A DNA stretch of 64,000 bases from a virus: positions 124,001 to 188,000 of the IMG/VR virus record IMGVR_UViG_3300042691_025071; one strand, 5' to 3'. The notes beneath the pieces are model-generated. The model saw only the letters and a program-made list of their open reading frames with translations. It ran no database searches and was not told where the DNA came from. Both the position numbers and the translations under genes were made by a program. This document shows positions 49,372-56,412 of this stretch, piece after piece (the stretch's first letter is position 1; every line of letters starts with the position of its first letter).

Positions 49372-49399
49372 AAAAAACCCCGATGTAGAAACATCAGGG
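49372..49399 (-). terminator. Intrinsic terminator
   Basis: CCCCGATGT/ACATCAGGG stem, T-run on the minus strand. A second hairpin GACTGTAA/TTTACAGTC lies at 49344-49364. Confidence 0.85.
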
Positions 49400-49428
49400 A
49401 ATTTTCACTTGATTGCTTGTCTTAATCT

Positions 49429-49668
49429 TTAATATATTACTTTAATGTTTGGATATTCTTCTTTTAATGTTTCCAAACTATCAATGTGGTCAATGGTCTT
49501 ATATTGAGTAATCCAAAAGAATTTGTATGTTTGATAAATGACATAACCCGCGAAAGGTTTACCCTCGTACTGATAGATAATACCTTTCGCAACCAATCCA
49601 GTATCATTAACAAAACAATTATTAATTGTCTTTTTCAGTTTTTCTTTGAGTATTGTAATCATATACAT
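49429..49668 (-). CDS. Hypothetical protein (79 aa)
   Basis: MYMITILKEKLKKTINNCFV..., beta-rich with FAGYVIYQTYKFFW. It overlaps the upstream lipoprotein gene by 47 nt. Function unknown. Confidence 0.62.
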   Translation of the reverse strand: MYMITILKEKLKKTINNCFVNDTGLVAKGIIYQYEGKPFAGYVIYQTYKFFWITQYKTIDHIDSLETLKEEYPNIKVIY

Positions 49669-49858
49669 TGTAATGATTATTTTGATATGTTTGAGTAATT
49701 GATTTAGTTGGATAATAATATCTCCAATCGGAATACTTCATACTTTCTTTTAATTGTCTTTTTGATACCTTATTCTTATATCCACACCTACTAACTGAAC
49801 AACCGATAGTAGTAAAGATAACAAAACTAAATAACAAATAAGTAAGATTTTTTTTCAT
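49622..49858 (-). CDS. Lipoprotein (78 aa)
   Basis: Signal peptide with lipobox TIGC in MKKNLTYLLFSFVIFTTIGC, then a basic Tyr-rich chain (SDWRYYYPTKSIT). Coupled to the preceding gene (ATGA overlap). Confidence 0.75.
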   Translation of the reverse strand: MKKNLTYLLFSFVIFTTIGCSVSRCGYKNKVSKRQLKESMKYSDWRYYYPTKSITQTYQNNHYNVYDYNTQRKTEKDN

Positions 49859-50013
49859 CGTTTACGAAATTTTAATGATATTGATTTTTGAATAGGTTTA
49901 CCTTTTACACTTGTTTTATATGGTTCTTGAAAAACAAATACATTTTTCGCATCTTCATCCGTAAAATACTTCGGTTCACTTTTTTTCTTTTCTTTTTTAA
50001 TTGTTTGTTCCAT
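49855..50013 (-). CDS. Small basic protein (52 aa)
   Basis: MEQTIKKEKKKSEPKYFTDE..., ending SISLKFRKR. First gene of a three-gene unit; fills the space between promoter and lipoprotein gene. Confidence 0.64.
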   Translation of the reverse strand: MEQTIKKEKKKSEPKYFTDEDAKNVFVFQEPYKTSVKGKPIQKSISLKFRKR

Positions 50014-50028
50014 ACAATTTAATTTATA

Positions 50029-50060
50029 CAAATATACAACTAATATAGTTTTATTCCAAA
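50029..50060 (-). promoter_or_regulatory. Bacteroidota-type promoter
   Basis: TATATTTG with TTTGGAA upstream; drives the three-gene unit starting at 50013. Confidence 0.8.
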
Positions 50061-50120
50061 TTTAATTTGTTAAAATTTGTTAATGTTTTTCTGAAGGAAA
50101 ATGCTGACTCAGGATGGTAA

Positions 50121-50159
50121 TTTTTTTGTGGCATGTAATACGGATCTGCCACGGAAAAT
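50121..50159. repeat. Intergenic inverted repeat, copy 9
   Basis: Arms TTTTTTTGTGGCA and TGCCACGGAAAAT; loop TGTAATACGGATC. Confidence 0.82.
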
Positions 50160-50206
50160 CACGAGCTGTTGCGCACTGGTTCGAGCTTAAGCGCAAATTC
50201 GGGCAA

Positions 50207-50233
50207 TAAAAAAAGGTATCATTTCTGATACCC
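50207..50233 (-). terminator. Intrinsic terminator
   Basis: GGTATCA/TGATACC stem, T-run on the minus strand. Confidence 0.88.
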
Positions 50234-50259
50234 TTTTCCCTTTAACAACTAAAACTAAA

Positions 50260-50862
50260 CTATGAACAAACACTCTTTTCTTCTTCCTTAATGTAATACT
50301 CCAATATCCTTTTACCTTCCGCCTCCACACTTTCCTCTCCATAATAACCCCAACAACTATCTACTTCTTCATCGTGTTCACAACCCTTATCACACACTTC
50401 AATCTTTGATACTCTATACCCGTAAACATCACCCGTAAGATATTGGTCGTATGTTTCCACTTCACCTTTCAACACATTGGTAACTTTCTCAATAATATCT
50501 TTGGTAATTCTTTTTACTCCGTATTCACTTTTCACTTTTTCCTTTGATACTACTATCCAACCAACCTGACCACTATCCCAACCACAACTGAAACCTGTTG
50601 TGTTCATTGTTATCCCACTATGGTCGTAAAGATACAAGGGTAAGATAACACACACATTCTCTTGTTTAGAAATTTCTTTTTTCTGTTCTTCCCAACCCGA
50701 ATAATCTCTATGATTATAGTCGTGTTTATCCCCTAAATTGTATCTTCCGTGAAAACAAATCATTGTTCCCAAATTATCCCAACTTCTTGGACTTTCGGGA
50801 CTATCCTCTTGAAAAATTTCTAATTTGTAGTTTCCTTTGGTAATTGTGTTAATCGCTTCCAT
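50260..50862 (-). CDS. Conserved hypothetical protein (200 aa)
   Basis: GNYKLEIFQEDSPESPRSWD then NLGTMICFHGRYNLGD near the start, VCVILPLYLYDHSGITMNT in the middle and CDKGCEHDEEVDSCWGYYG near the end. The layout is that of a conserved phage family I have seen without assigned function. Single-gene unit. Confidence 0.75.
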   Translation of the reverse strand: MEAINTITKGNYKLEIFQEDSPESPRSWDNLGTMICFHGRYNLGDKHDYNHRDYSGWEEQKKEISKQENVCVILPLYLYDHSGITMNTTGFSCGWDSGQVGWIVVSKEKVKSEYGVKRITKDIIEKVTNVLKGEVETYDQYLTGDVYGYRVSKIEVCDKGCEHDEEVDSCWGYYGEESVEAEGKRILEYYIKEEEKSVCS

Positions 50863-50891
50863 TGTGTTTTGTTTTAATTGTTAATGTTACA

Positions 50892-50923
50892 CAAATATAC
50901 AACAATAAATTTTATATTCCAAA
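50892..50923 (-). promoter_or_regulatory. Bacteroidota-type promoter
   Basis: TATATTTG with TTTGGAA upstream; drives the gene starting at 50862. Confidence 0.8.
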
Positions 50924-50943
50924 TTTATTTTGTTAATGTTTTC

Positions 50944-51231
50944 TTAAAACCCCCACTCACGAGGACAAGGAGGTAAAGTTTTGAACTCATTAAAAACTAC
51001 AACACTATCACCAACCTTAAAATCAACTATTCCACGATGACGATACCAAACATTATTAGTACCCCTAACAAAATTTCCGAGATATGTATAAACAATTCTT
51101 TCTACTTTTATATTAACACTATCTTTTAAGTCAATATCTAAATTTGAAAGGTTAAATTTCACATTACACTCTTTTTGAACTGAACAACTGAAAAGAAAAA
51201 CAACAAATGATATTACAAATAACTTTTTCAT
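50944..51231 (-). CDS. Lipoprotein (95 aa)
   Basis: Signal peptide with lipobox LFSC (MKKLFVISFVVFLFSCSVQK), then a beta-rich domain (YLGNFVRGTNNVWYRHRG) ending PPCPREWGF. Single-gene unit. Confidence 0.76.
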   Translation of the reverse strand: MKKLFVISFVVFLFSCSVQKECNVKFNLSNLDIDLKDSVNIKVERIVYTYLGNFVRGTNNVWYRHRGIVDFKVGDSVVVFNEFKTLPPCPREWGF

Positions 51232-51259
51232 AATTGTAAATTTAATTGTTAATGATAAT

Positions 51260-51291
51260 CAAATATACAAATTATACAAACACAATCCAAA
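51260..51291 (-). promoter_or_regulatory. Bacteroidota-type promoter
   Basis: TATATTTG with TTTGG upstream; drives the lipoprotein gene starting at 51231. Confidence 0.8.
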
Positions 51292-51317
51292 TTTATTTTC
51301 TTAAAATTTTGTTAAAA

Positions 51318-51342
51318 CAAAAACCCCCGAAATATCGGGGGT
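51318..51342 (-). terminator. Intrinsic terminator
   Basis: CCCCCGA/TCGGGGG stem, T-run on the minus strand. No inverted repeat separates it from the next promoter, an exception in the array. Confidence 0.9.
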
Positions 51343-51357
51343 TAAGTTACTTTTTGA

Positions 51358-51576
51358 TTAAAATGTTTCGGGTTTAATTTCTTTCTTTTTCTTTAAGAAA
51401 ATACGATACACCAAATACATTCCCCCGAAGAAATAAAGGTAAAATAACACATAACCAAAAGTCGGTAGGTTAAGATTATCGGGAGTTTGAAATGTACTTA
51501 AAAACACCGATACAATGAATAAACCAATAAAGTAAGTAACTACTGCGAGTACAATGTTCTTAATTTTTGTTTTCAT
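51358..51576 (-). CDS. Two-helix membrane protein (72 aa)
   Basis: Two membrane helices (IVLAVVTYFIGLFIVSVFLS and FGYVLFYLYFFGGMYLVYRI) and a Lys-rich tail. Inner-membrane peptide of unknown role. Confidence 0.73.
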   Translation of the reverse strand: MKTKIKNIVLAVVTYFIGLFIVSVFLSTFQTPDNLNLPTFGYVLFYLYFFGGMYLVYRIFLKKKKEIKPETF

Positions 51577-51606
51577 AAAAATAATTTTTAATTGTTATTG
51601 ATAGAA

Positions 51607-51639
51607 CAAATATACGAAATAAAATCTTATATTTCCAAA
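51607..51639 (-). promoter_or_regulatory. Bacteroidota-type promoter
   Basis: TATATTTG with TTTGGAA upstream; drives the membrane protein gene starting at 51576. Confidence 0.8.
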
Positions 51640-51664
51640 TATTTATTGTTAAACCTTTGTTAAA

Positions 51665-51762
51665 ACAAAAAACCCCTCAATGTAGAAACATAAGGGGGTT
51701 ATTAATCCAATATCCTGTGAAAAACCAAAACAAAGGTAATACATTTTTTTTAATTAGTCAAG
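51665..51762 (-). ncRNA. Candidate short transcription unit without ORF
   Basis: On the minus strand, a TACCTTTG -7 box (51731-51738) preceded by a TTGAC-type element is followed about 60 nt later by a strong terminator (CCCCT.AATGT/ACAT.AGGGG, 51665-51700). No ATG-initiated frame lies between. It could be a small RNA of roughly 60-70 nt or a cassette that lost its gene. Confidence 0.5.
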
Positions 51763-51795
51763 TTTTTCCTGAAGACTGGTGCTCTGGTCTTCCAC

Positions 51796-51835
51796 TTTTT
51801 TTATGGCGAGTGTAATACGATCAGCCACAGAAATT
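51796..51835. repeat. Intergenic inverted repeat, copy 10
   Basis: Arms TTTATGGC and GCCACAGAAA (wobble and one mismatch); loop TGTAATACGATCA. Confidence 0.78.
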
Positions 51836-51884
51836 CCCTGATCTGCTCACCGTCCCAACACATCTTGTTGTAATACCCCAAAAA

Positions 51885-51916
51885 CAAAAACCCCCAATGT
51901 AGAAACATCGGGGGTT
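51885..51916 (-). terminator. Intrinsic terminator
   Basis: CCCCCAATGT/ACATCGGGGG stem, T-run on the minus strand. Confidence 0.9.
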
Positions 51917-51936
51917 ATTTTATTTATGACAAAAAA

Positions 51937-52482
51937 CTATTGTGTAAGGTACAACCTATTATTATTGTAATACCCTATCGGGTTAGTTTCGGAAAATTTA
52001 CCATATTCCTTTGTAACTTTTTTGTGAATTACCGAAACATTGTCATTGATATACTTTGAGAGAATGTTTGAGAATGTATCATTACTTTCCGTTACAATAT
52101 CTTGTGGAGAGGGTACACCACAATACTCACTTTCTCCGACTTCGGAAATAAACATACCACTGAAAAACCCTTTGAGGTTATGTTTACGAACAAACTTGTC
52201 CGCGTTACACCATATAAAGATATTTTCAGTTTTCTCACTCAACACATCAACAAAGGTTTCGTCAATGATAAACCCCCAACTACTTTTGAATTGACCTACG
52301 GACATCAACCCATTGGGAGTTCCGTGTCCACACATAATAACCCTATCAAAGTCCTTTATCATTTCCCTAACTTCATCTTTTGAGTACCCACCACTAATAA
52401 CAACCTTATCGGGTATGTTTTGGTAAAATACACTTAAAAAATCAGTCGTTCTGTCTTTCGGGTGAATAATTAAAGTTTTCAT
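51937..52482 (-). CDS. Caspase/CHAT-like putative cysteine peptidase, copy 2
   Basis: The 181-residue paralogue of the gene at 13885. Identical landmarks: MKTLIIHPKDRTTDFLS, VIMCGHGTPNGLMSVGQF (His), NIFIWCNADKFV (Cys), LKGFFSGMFISEVGESEYCG and a final YYNNNRLYLTQ. By eye about half the residues agree. The two genes are about 38 kb apart on opposite strands and in different promoter classes, so they may act at different stages. Protease activity is inferred from fold motifs. Confidence 0.62.
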   Translation of the reverse strand: MKTLIIHPKDRTTDFLSVFYQNIPDKVVISGGYSKDEVREMIKDFDRVIMCGHGTPNGLMSVGQFKSSWGFIIDETFVDVLSEKTENIFIWCNADKFVRKHNLKGFFSGMFISEVGESEYCGVPSPQDIVTESNDTFSNILSKYINDNVSVIHKKVTKEYGKFSETNPIGYYNNNRLYLTQ

Positions 52483-52484
52483 AA

Positions 52485-52562
52485 TTAATGTTTGAAGAAT
52501 GTTTTAATTAAAACATACATAACCAATATAATCGGAAATATGTAAGGTTTTAGTTTCTTCAT
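52485..52562 (-). CDS. Membrane micropeptide (25 aa)
   Basis: MKKLKPYIFPIILVMYVLIK plus FFKH: a single hydrophobic helix between the promoter and the CHAT-like gene, 2 nt from its start. It could be a real micropeptide or a coupling leader for the next gene. Confidence 0.5.
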   Translation of the reverse strand: MKKLKPYIFPIILVMYVLIKTFFKH

Positions 52563-52566
52563 AACA

Positions 52567-52598
52567 CAAATATACAACTTATACACCCCTATTCCAAA
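52567..52598 (-). promoter_or_regulatory. Bacteroidota-type promoter
   Basis: TATATTTG with TTTGGAA upstream; drives the micropeptide and CHAT-like genes. Confidence 0.8.
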
Positions 52599-52658
52599 TT
52601 TATTTTGTTAAAAACTATTAACAAATTTTATTTTCTGAAGGAGCATCCTTCCATCCAG

Positions 52659-52699
52659 AAATTTCCGTGGCGTCCATAAACCGATCCGCCAGATAAATT
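52659..52699. repeat. Intergenic inverted repeat, copy 11
   Basis: Arms AATTTCCGTGGC and GCCAGATAAATT, imperfect; loop has CGATCC. Confidence 0.75.
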
Positions 52700-52737
52700 C
52701 CCCGATGGAGCTGTCTGTGAAGGTGAGTTCGGGGAAA

Positions 52738-52767
52738 CAAAAACCCCCAATGTAAAAACATCGGGGG
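52738..52767 (-). terminator. Intrinsic terminator
   Basis: CCCCCAATGT/ACATCGGGGG stem, same as at 51885. Confidence 0.9.
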
Positions 52768-52791
52768 TAAATATGAAACGATAATCCAAAA

Positions 52792-53133
52792 TTAATTCAA
52801 TGATGATACTCTTTCCATTTCATCGTGTTTCTTAACATTAATTCTCATATCCTTTAAGAATTTAGTATAACTATACTTTGTCTGTTCCATTCTTTCAAGG
52901 AGTTCCAATTTTTCCTCACGAGTTTCCCCTTGTTCCCAACCCATAATGTCAAGGACAATTCCGTTTCTTTTGTTACTCAAAGAGTTACACATAATATCCT
53001 CAATCGGTTCAAGACCATCTTCTTTCTTTTTCATAAAAAGAGTAGTCATAAGGGTATCAACCATTAATAATGCTTTTTCTTTTTCGTTGAGTTCATCAAC
53101 ATTTTTTCCGTAGTGTGTGATTACAAAGTTCAT
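52792..53133 (-). CDS. Hypothetical protein (113 aa)
   Basis: MNFVITHYGKNVDELNEKEK..., helical, with KLELLERMEQTKYSYTKFLK. Unrecognised single-gene unit. Confidence 0.7.
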   Translation of the reverse strand: MNFVITHYGKNVDELNEKEKALLMVDTLMTTLFMKKKEDGLEPIEDIMCNSLSNKRNGIVLDIMGWEQGETREEKLELLERMEQTKYSYTKFLKDMRINVKKHDEMERVSSLN

Positions 53134-53164
53134 TTGTTTTTAATTTTAATTGTTTAACAATACA

Positions 53165-53196
53165 CAAATATACACGATATAAACTTTCATTCCAAA
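53165..53196 (-). promoter_or_regulatory. Bacteroidota-type promoter
   Basis: TATATTTG with TTTGGAA upstream; drives the gene starting at 53133. Confidence 0.8.
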
Positions 53197-53216
53197 TTTA
53201 TTTTGTTAAAGATTAG

Positions 53217-53441
53217 TTAATCATCATCAATCATATCGTATTTGAAGTCAACTTTTTCAAATATACTTATCATATCATCATACACACTTGGTTTGTCAAC
53301 CTCTTTGAAATCTTCGTCAAATACAATAATTGAGGAAGGTTCACAAGTAACCTTATTATCATCTTTTTGAATAAGGACATTGTAGTTAGTATCATTAATT
53401 GTAACTGAATACCAATTACCAATTCTTTGTAAGTTTGTCAT
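53217..53441 (-). CDS. Hypothetical acidic protein (74 aa)
   Basis: MTNLQRIGNWYSVTINDTNY..., strongly acidic C-terminus (DYDMIDDD-type). Possibly a DNA-mimic or inhibitor-like small protein by composition; no family match. Confidence 0.68.
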   Translation of the reverse strand: MTNLQRIGNWYSVTINDTNYNVLIQKDDNKVTCEPSSIIVFDEDFKEVDKPSVYDDMISIFEKVDFKYDMIDDD

Positions 53442-53470
53442 ACGTTTAGTTTTAATTGTTTAACAATACA

Positions 53471-53502
53471 CGAATATACAACATATACAATTCCACTCCA
53501 AA
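53471..53502 (-). promoter_or_regulatory. Bacteroidota-type promoter (variant)
   Basis: TATATTCG instead of TATATTTG, with TTTGGA upstream; drives the gene starting at 53441. Confidence 0.68.
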
Positions 53503-53563
53503 TTTATTTTTGTTAAAAAGTGTTAAAATAAAAATCAGAATCATACCTGTCGTCCTGAAGTGG

Positions 53564-53610
53564 AATTTTTGTGGCTTCTGTAATACGAATACCGATCTGC
53601 CACGTAAAAT
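53564..53610. repeat. Intergenic inverted repeat, copy 12
   Basis: Arms ATTTTTGTGGC and GCCACGTAAAAT; loop TGTAATACGAATACCGATCT. Followed at 53619-53644 by a 26-nt block repeated at 55394-55419. Confidence 0.82.
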
Positions 53611-53618
53611 CCCGGATG

Positions 53619-53644
53619 GAGCTGATCCGGATCACATCTTCTTG
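53619..53644. repeat. 26-nt spacer repeat with TGATCCGGATCA palindrome, copy 1
   Basis: GAGCTGATCCGGATCACATC plus TTCTTG is identical to the block at 55394-55419 and lies between terminator and inverted repeat in both places. Confidence 0.85.
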
Positions 53645-53654
53645 GGTTTTGGAC

Positions 53655-53682
53655 AAAAAAAATCCCCAACTTTCGTTGAGGA
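53655..53682 (-). terminator. Intrinsic terminator
   Basis: TCCCCAAC/GTTGAGGA stem, T-run on the minus strand; the same sequence ends units at 57592 and, with one extra base pair, 55865. Confidence 0.88.
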
Positions 53683-53704
53683 CTTTGTTATCAAAGGTAA
53701 GTGA

Positions 53705-53887
53705 TTACCCAATTTCAAAATGAACTATCCTTTTTCCATCCATACAACCAACTCTAAATTCGTTACACCACTTTTCAAAGTCAGTTTGATTGAACTCCCT
53801 TAAAGGATATTGTTTCTTTTCAAATTTCAACTCTCTGAATTTTTGTTGAGGTTTAATACCGAACAAGATAAAAAGTAATTGTTTCAT
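53705..53887 (-). CDS. Hypothetical protein (60 aa)
   Basis: Start at MKQLLFILFGIKPQQKFREL; the longer frame overlaps the upstream gene. Hydrophobic start and a basic body. Unrecognised. Confidence 0.65.
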   Translation of the reverse strand: MKQLLFILFGIKPQQKFRELKFEKKQYPLREFNQTDFEKWCNEFRVGCMDGKRIVHFEIG

Positions 53888-53927
53888 AAAAATTGATTTA
53901 AGGTTTAACGAAGATAAGAATTTTTTT

Positions 53928-54122
53928 TTAATGAACACCACTACGATACCTACCCGAATTTGGATTGTTTATCCAATTCATTCTTCTTTGATGACTTCTA
54001 TCCCTTTCAAATTTTTTGGGAAACCACACACCACAACCATTCCCACCACTTGTTCCGTAATAAGTTGTTCCACAACTTGAAAAGATGATAACCACAACGA
54101 TAAGACCGAGTAACTTTTTCAT
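53928..54122 (-). CDS. Lipoprotein with CGVWFP motif (64 aa)
   Basis: Signal peptide with lipobox SSC (MKKLLGLIVVVIIFSSCGTT), then GGNGCGVWFPKKFERDRSHQ and a basic Asn-rich tail. Paralogue of the gene at 55482 (GGGCGVWYPRKFEK). Confidence 0.78.
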   Translation of the reverse strand: MKKLLGLIVVVIIFSSCGTTYYGTSGGNGCGVWFPKKFERDRSHQRRMNWINNPNSGRYRSGVH

Positions 54123-54152
54123 AATGTATTGTTTTAATTGTTAATGATAGAA

Positions 54153-54184
54153 CAAATATACAACAAATAAATTTATATTCCAAA
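54153..54184 (-). promoter_or_regulatory. Bacteroidota-type promoter
   Basis: TATATTTG with TTTGGAA upstream; drives the lipoprotein gene starting at 54122. Confidence 0.8.
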
Positions 54185-54200
54185 TTTAATTTGTTAAAAT

Positions 54201-54422
54201 TTATACAACATTCCACCACTTAGGGTTATTCTCATACATTTCAACATACCTATCTATGTTCCCAATGTGGACATTCTCCCAATACTCTTTTGGTATCTCA
54301 ATAGTTTTGGTACTATCCCACCACGAACGATTTGTAAAGTTTAAGAAATTCCGAAGTGTCATAAAACCTTTGGGAAGTGAGTTACAATAACACACCACCA
54401 CTTTGATTGTTTCTTTGTTCAT
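54201..54422 (-). CDS. Hypothetical protein (73 aa)
   Basis: Start at MNKETIKVVVCYCNSLPKGF, downstream of the promoter. TIEIPKEYWENVHIGNIDRY and a Trp-rich end. Unrecognised. Confidence 0.68.
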   Translation of the reverse strand: MNKETIKVVVCYCNSLPKGFMTLRNFLNFTNRSWWDSTKTIEIPKEYWENVHIGNIDRYVEMYENNPKWWNVV

Positions 54423-54445
54423 AGTATATGTTTTTAATTGTTTAT

Positions 54446-54478
54446 CAAATATACTATGTAATACCTTATATCTCCAAA
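54446..54478 (-). promoter_or_regulatory. Bacteroidota-type promoter
   Basis: TATATTTG with TTTTGGA upstream; drives the gene starting at 54422. Confidence 0.76.
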
Positions 54479-54542
54479 AAATCTCTGTTAATGTTTTCAT
54501 AATGAATTTAACGATGACGAGGAGATGTCTACTGAGATGTTG

Positions 54543-54591
54543 AAATTTCCGTGGCTCCTGTAATACGAATACCGATCCGCCAGAGAAATTT
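54543..54591. repeat. Intergenic inverted repeat, copy 13
   Basis: Arms AAATTTCCGTGGC and GCCAGAGAAATTT with wobble and a mismatch; loop TGTAATACGAATACCGATCC. Confidence 0.78.
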
Positions 54592-54635
54592 TCGGACGCG
54601 TCTTCTGTCTACGACTCGTGGATAGGTATGGACAT

Positions 54636-54660
54636 AAAAAAAGGTAGTCAAATGACTACC
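54636..54660 (-). terminator. Intrinsic terminator
   Basis: GGTAGTCA/TGACTACC stem, T-run on the minus strand. Confidence 0.9.
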
Positions 54661-54683
54661 TTATATTTCGGTTGTGTAATACC

Positions 54684-55211
54684 TTATCTACCTACCACCA
54701 CATATTCCGTTCCGTTTAGTGTCATTTCCTCAATGGAAGATACCATAAACGATTGTGGTTTGTGTTTGTTCTCTTGTGGTTGTCTTGAACTCTCCGACCT
54801 CTTTACCTCATAACTACGGAACAACTCTCTCTCAATACTATCTCCCTCATAGGTAAATTCACTCTTGATGTTACTTGTAGGGAAGATGAAGTATTGAAGA
54901 TAGTACCTCTGTAAGTTCTCATTATACTGAACACACTTGGTAATATGTTCTCCGACTGAACATTCTTGACTTTCAAAATTAGGTTCAATACCCTCTTTCA
55001 CACAACGAGTGTTTACCATATCCTCATAACTACCACCGATGAAGTAGTTACCTTTTGAGTGTTTGGTAACTTTATCAAAATACGGATTACCACCTTTATT
55101 CATTCTCACTTTGGTTTTAGATACAATGTGAGTGAATGTAGGTTTGTCAATACTCATTAAGATAATTAACAACTCTCTTTCTGTTACAAATACTCTTTGT
55201 TTCTGTTTCAT
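54684..55211 (-). CDS. Paralogue of the 61.2-kb protein (175 aa)
   Basis: Shares with the + strand gene at 61224: ELLIILMSIDKPTFTHIVSK, then TKVRMNKGGNPYFDKV, a Cys/Tyr-rich centre, ESSRQPQE and SSIEEMTLNGTEYVV. The conserved TKVRMNK and SSRQPQE motifs suggest nucleic-acid contact; a widespread phage family of unknown function. Confidence 0.78.
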   Translation of the reverse strand: MKQKQRVFVTERELLIILMSIDKPTFTHIVSKTKVRMNKGGNPYFDKVTKHSKGNYFIGGSYEDMVNTRCVKEGIEPNFESQECSVGEHITKCVQYNENLQRYYLQYFIFPTSNIKSEFTYEGDSIERELFRSYEVKRSESSRQPQENKHKPQSFMVSSIEEMTLNGTEYVVVGR

Positions 55212-55234
55212 AAAATTTGTTTTAATTGTTTATA

Positions 55235-55267
55235 CAAATATACAACTTATTACTACCTATTTCCAAA
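55235..55267 (-). promoter_or_regulatory. Bacteroidota-type promoter
   Basis: TATATTTG with TTTGGAA upstream; drives the gene starting at 55211. Confidence 0.8.
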
Positions 55268-55344
55268 TTTTTATTGTTAAAATGTTGTTAAAGGATTTTG
55301 TGTTAAAGTTTTGTTAAAATTTCAGGGACGGGATCTGGATTATT

Positions 55345-55385
55345 AATTTTCTTTGGCTTGTAGGTTGACCTGAGCCAGAGAAAAT
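55345..55385. repeat. Intergenic inverted repeat, copy 14
   Basis: Arms ATTTTCTTTGGCT and AGCCAGAGAAAAT: both arms changed from the consensus yet still pair (one wobble). Confidence 0.85.
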
Positions 55386-55393
55386 CCACGGTC

Positions 55394-55419
55394 GAGCTGA
55401 TCCGGATCACATCTTCTTG
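55394..55419. repeat. 26-nt spacer repeat with TGATCCGGATCA palindrome, copy 2
   Basis: Identical to the block at 53619-53644. Confidence 0.85.
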
Positions 55420-55425
55420 TGTTTG

Positions 55426-55454
55426 AAAAAAAAATCCCCGACTATTGTCAGGGA
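55426..55454 (-). terminator. Intrinsic terminator
   Basis: TCCCCGAC/GTCAGGGA stem with a 4-nt loop, T-run on the minus strand. Confidence 0.9.
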
Positions 55455-55481
55455 TTTTTATTGATAGGTTTATTTAGAACA

Positions 55482-55649
55482 CTATCCTCCGAAGTGTCGA
55501 TACATTGGATGATTTCGAGTAGGGAACACCTTTGTTTTTTCAAATTTACGAGGATACCATACCCCACAACCTCCACCACCTCCGTTTACATAATGACTAC
55601 AAGAAGAAAATAAAACCACGATAACGATAAGACCAAGTAACTTTTTCAT
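55482..55649 (-). CDS. Lipoprotein with CGVWYP motif (55 aa)
   Basis: Signal peptide with lipobox SSC (MKKLLGLIVIVVLFSSCSHY), then GGGGGCGVWYPRKFEKTK. Clear paralogue of the gene at 53928; both units also share spacer sequence, so the whole cassette was probably duplicated. Confidence 0.76.
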   Translation of the reverse strand: MKKLLGLIVIVVLFSSCSHYVNGGGGGCGVWYPRKFEKTKVFPTRNHPMYRHFGG

Positions 55650-55678
55650 AATGTTTGTTTTAATTGTTAATGATATAA

Positions 55679-55710
55679 CAAATATACACCATATAAATTT
55701 TTATTCCAAA
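55679..55710 (-). promoter_or_regulatory. Bacteroidota-type promoter
   Basis: TATATTTG with TTTGGAA upstream; drives the lipoprotein gene starting at 55649. Confidence 0.8.
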
Positions 55711-55771
55711 AATAATTTGTTAAAAATTTGTGAAAGGATTTCCTGAAGGAAAACAGGTGATTCGGATTACC

Positions 55772-55822
55772 AAATTTCCGTGGCTTGTGAGGTTGACCTG
55801 AATACGATCAGCCACAAAAAAT
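55772..55822. repeat. Intergenic inverted repeat, copy 15
   Basis: Arms AAATTTCCGTGGC and GCCACAAAAAAT; loop ends ATACGATCA. Confidence 0.8.
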
Positions 55823-55864
55823 CCCTGAAGACACGGTGAACCACGACTCAAGTTCCTCCAAAAG

Positions 55865-55890
55865 AAAATCCCCCAACTTTCGTTGAGGGA
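55865..55890 (-). terminator. Intrinsic terminator
   Basis: TCCCCCAAC/GTTGAGGGA stem followed by a T-rich stretch on the minus strand. Confidence 0.82.
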
Positions 55891-55918
55891 TTTCTTCACA
55901 ATTAAAACCAAACCTAAA

Positions 55919-56047
55919 CTATGACGACAATATCATTATTAACTTGACAATCGTTCCAATCAACCAAATAGTGAAAACACTAAACACCAATATCATTGTA
56001 ATACGAAAACCAATTTCTTCAATTTTATTTAGTCTATCTCTGTTCAT
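55919..56047 (-). CDS. Membrane peptide (42 aa)
   Basis: MNRDRLNKIEEIGFRITMIL then a hydrophobic helix to the C-terminus. Overlaps the upstream stop by 4 nt. A second gene (58496) shares the N-INRIENIGF-like start. Function unknown. Confidence 0.64.
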   Translation of the reverse strand: MNRDRLNKIEEIGFRITMILVFSVFTIWLIGTIVKLIMILSS

Positions 56048-56253
56048 ACTATTTCCGATTTAATGTTTCTTTGATTGATTAACTCATTTATTGTTCCAAA
56101 ATCTTCATCAGACAAACTATGAAACCACTCTATATCAACATCGTCAATATGGACATTTTGATTTTTATCATATCCACCATTTAGTAACATTGGATATGTG
56201 AATAGTGTTTCTGTGTCAATAACACTTCCGACTGAATGTAATTCAAGTATCAT
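56044..56253 (-). CDS. Hypothetical acidic protein (69 aa)
   Basis: MILELHSVGSVIDTETLFTY..., with DIEWFHSLSDEDFGTINELI. Overlaps both neighbours by 4 nt. Unrecognised. Confidence 0.68.
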   Translation of the reverse strand: MILELHSVGSVIDTETLFTYPMLLNGGYDKNQNVHIDDVDIEWFHSLSDEDFGTINELINQRNIKSEIV

Positions 56254-56402
56254 ACATAATTGATTTTAAGTTTAACACGACATTTGTTTTTACTTTCTTT
56301 CTTCTTCTTATCTACCACCACACGACTACGGAAACGACCATCGTACATTCCTTGTTGTACTTGTTCCTTTCTTTTAATTGTACTTAAATAATTATTTTTC
56401 AT
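56250..56402 (-). CDS. Small basic protein (50 aa)
   Basis: MKNNYLSTIKRKEQVQQGMY, then DGRFRSRVVVDKKKKESKNK. Highly basic, possibly nucleic-acid-binding. Overlaps the downstream start (ATGA). Confidence 0.64.
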   Translation of the reverse strand: MKNNYLSTIKRKEQVQQGMYDGRFRSRVVVDKKKKESKNKCRVKLKINYV

Positions 56403-56412
56403 ATTTCGTTTT

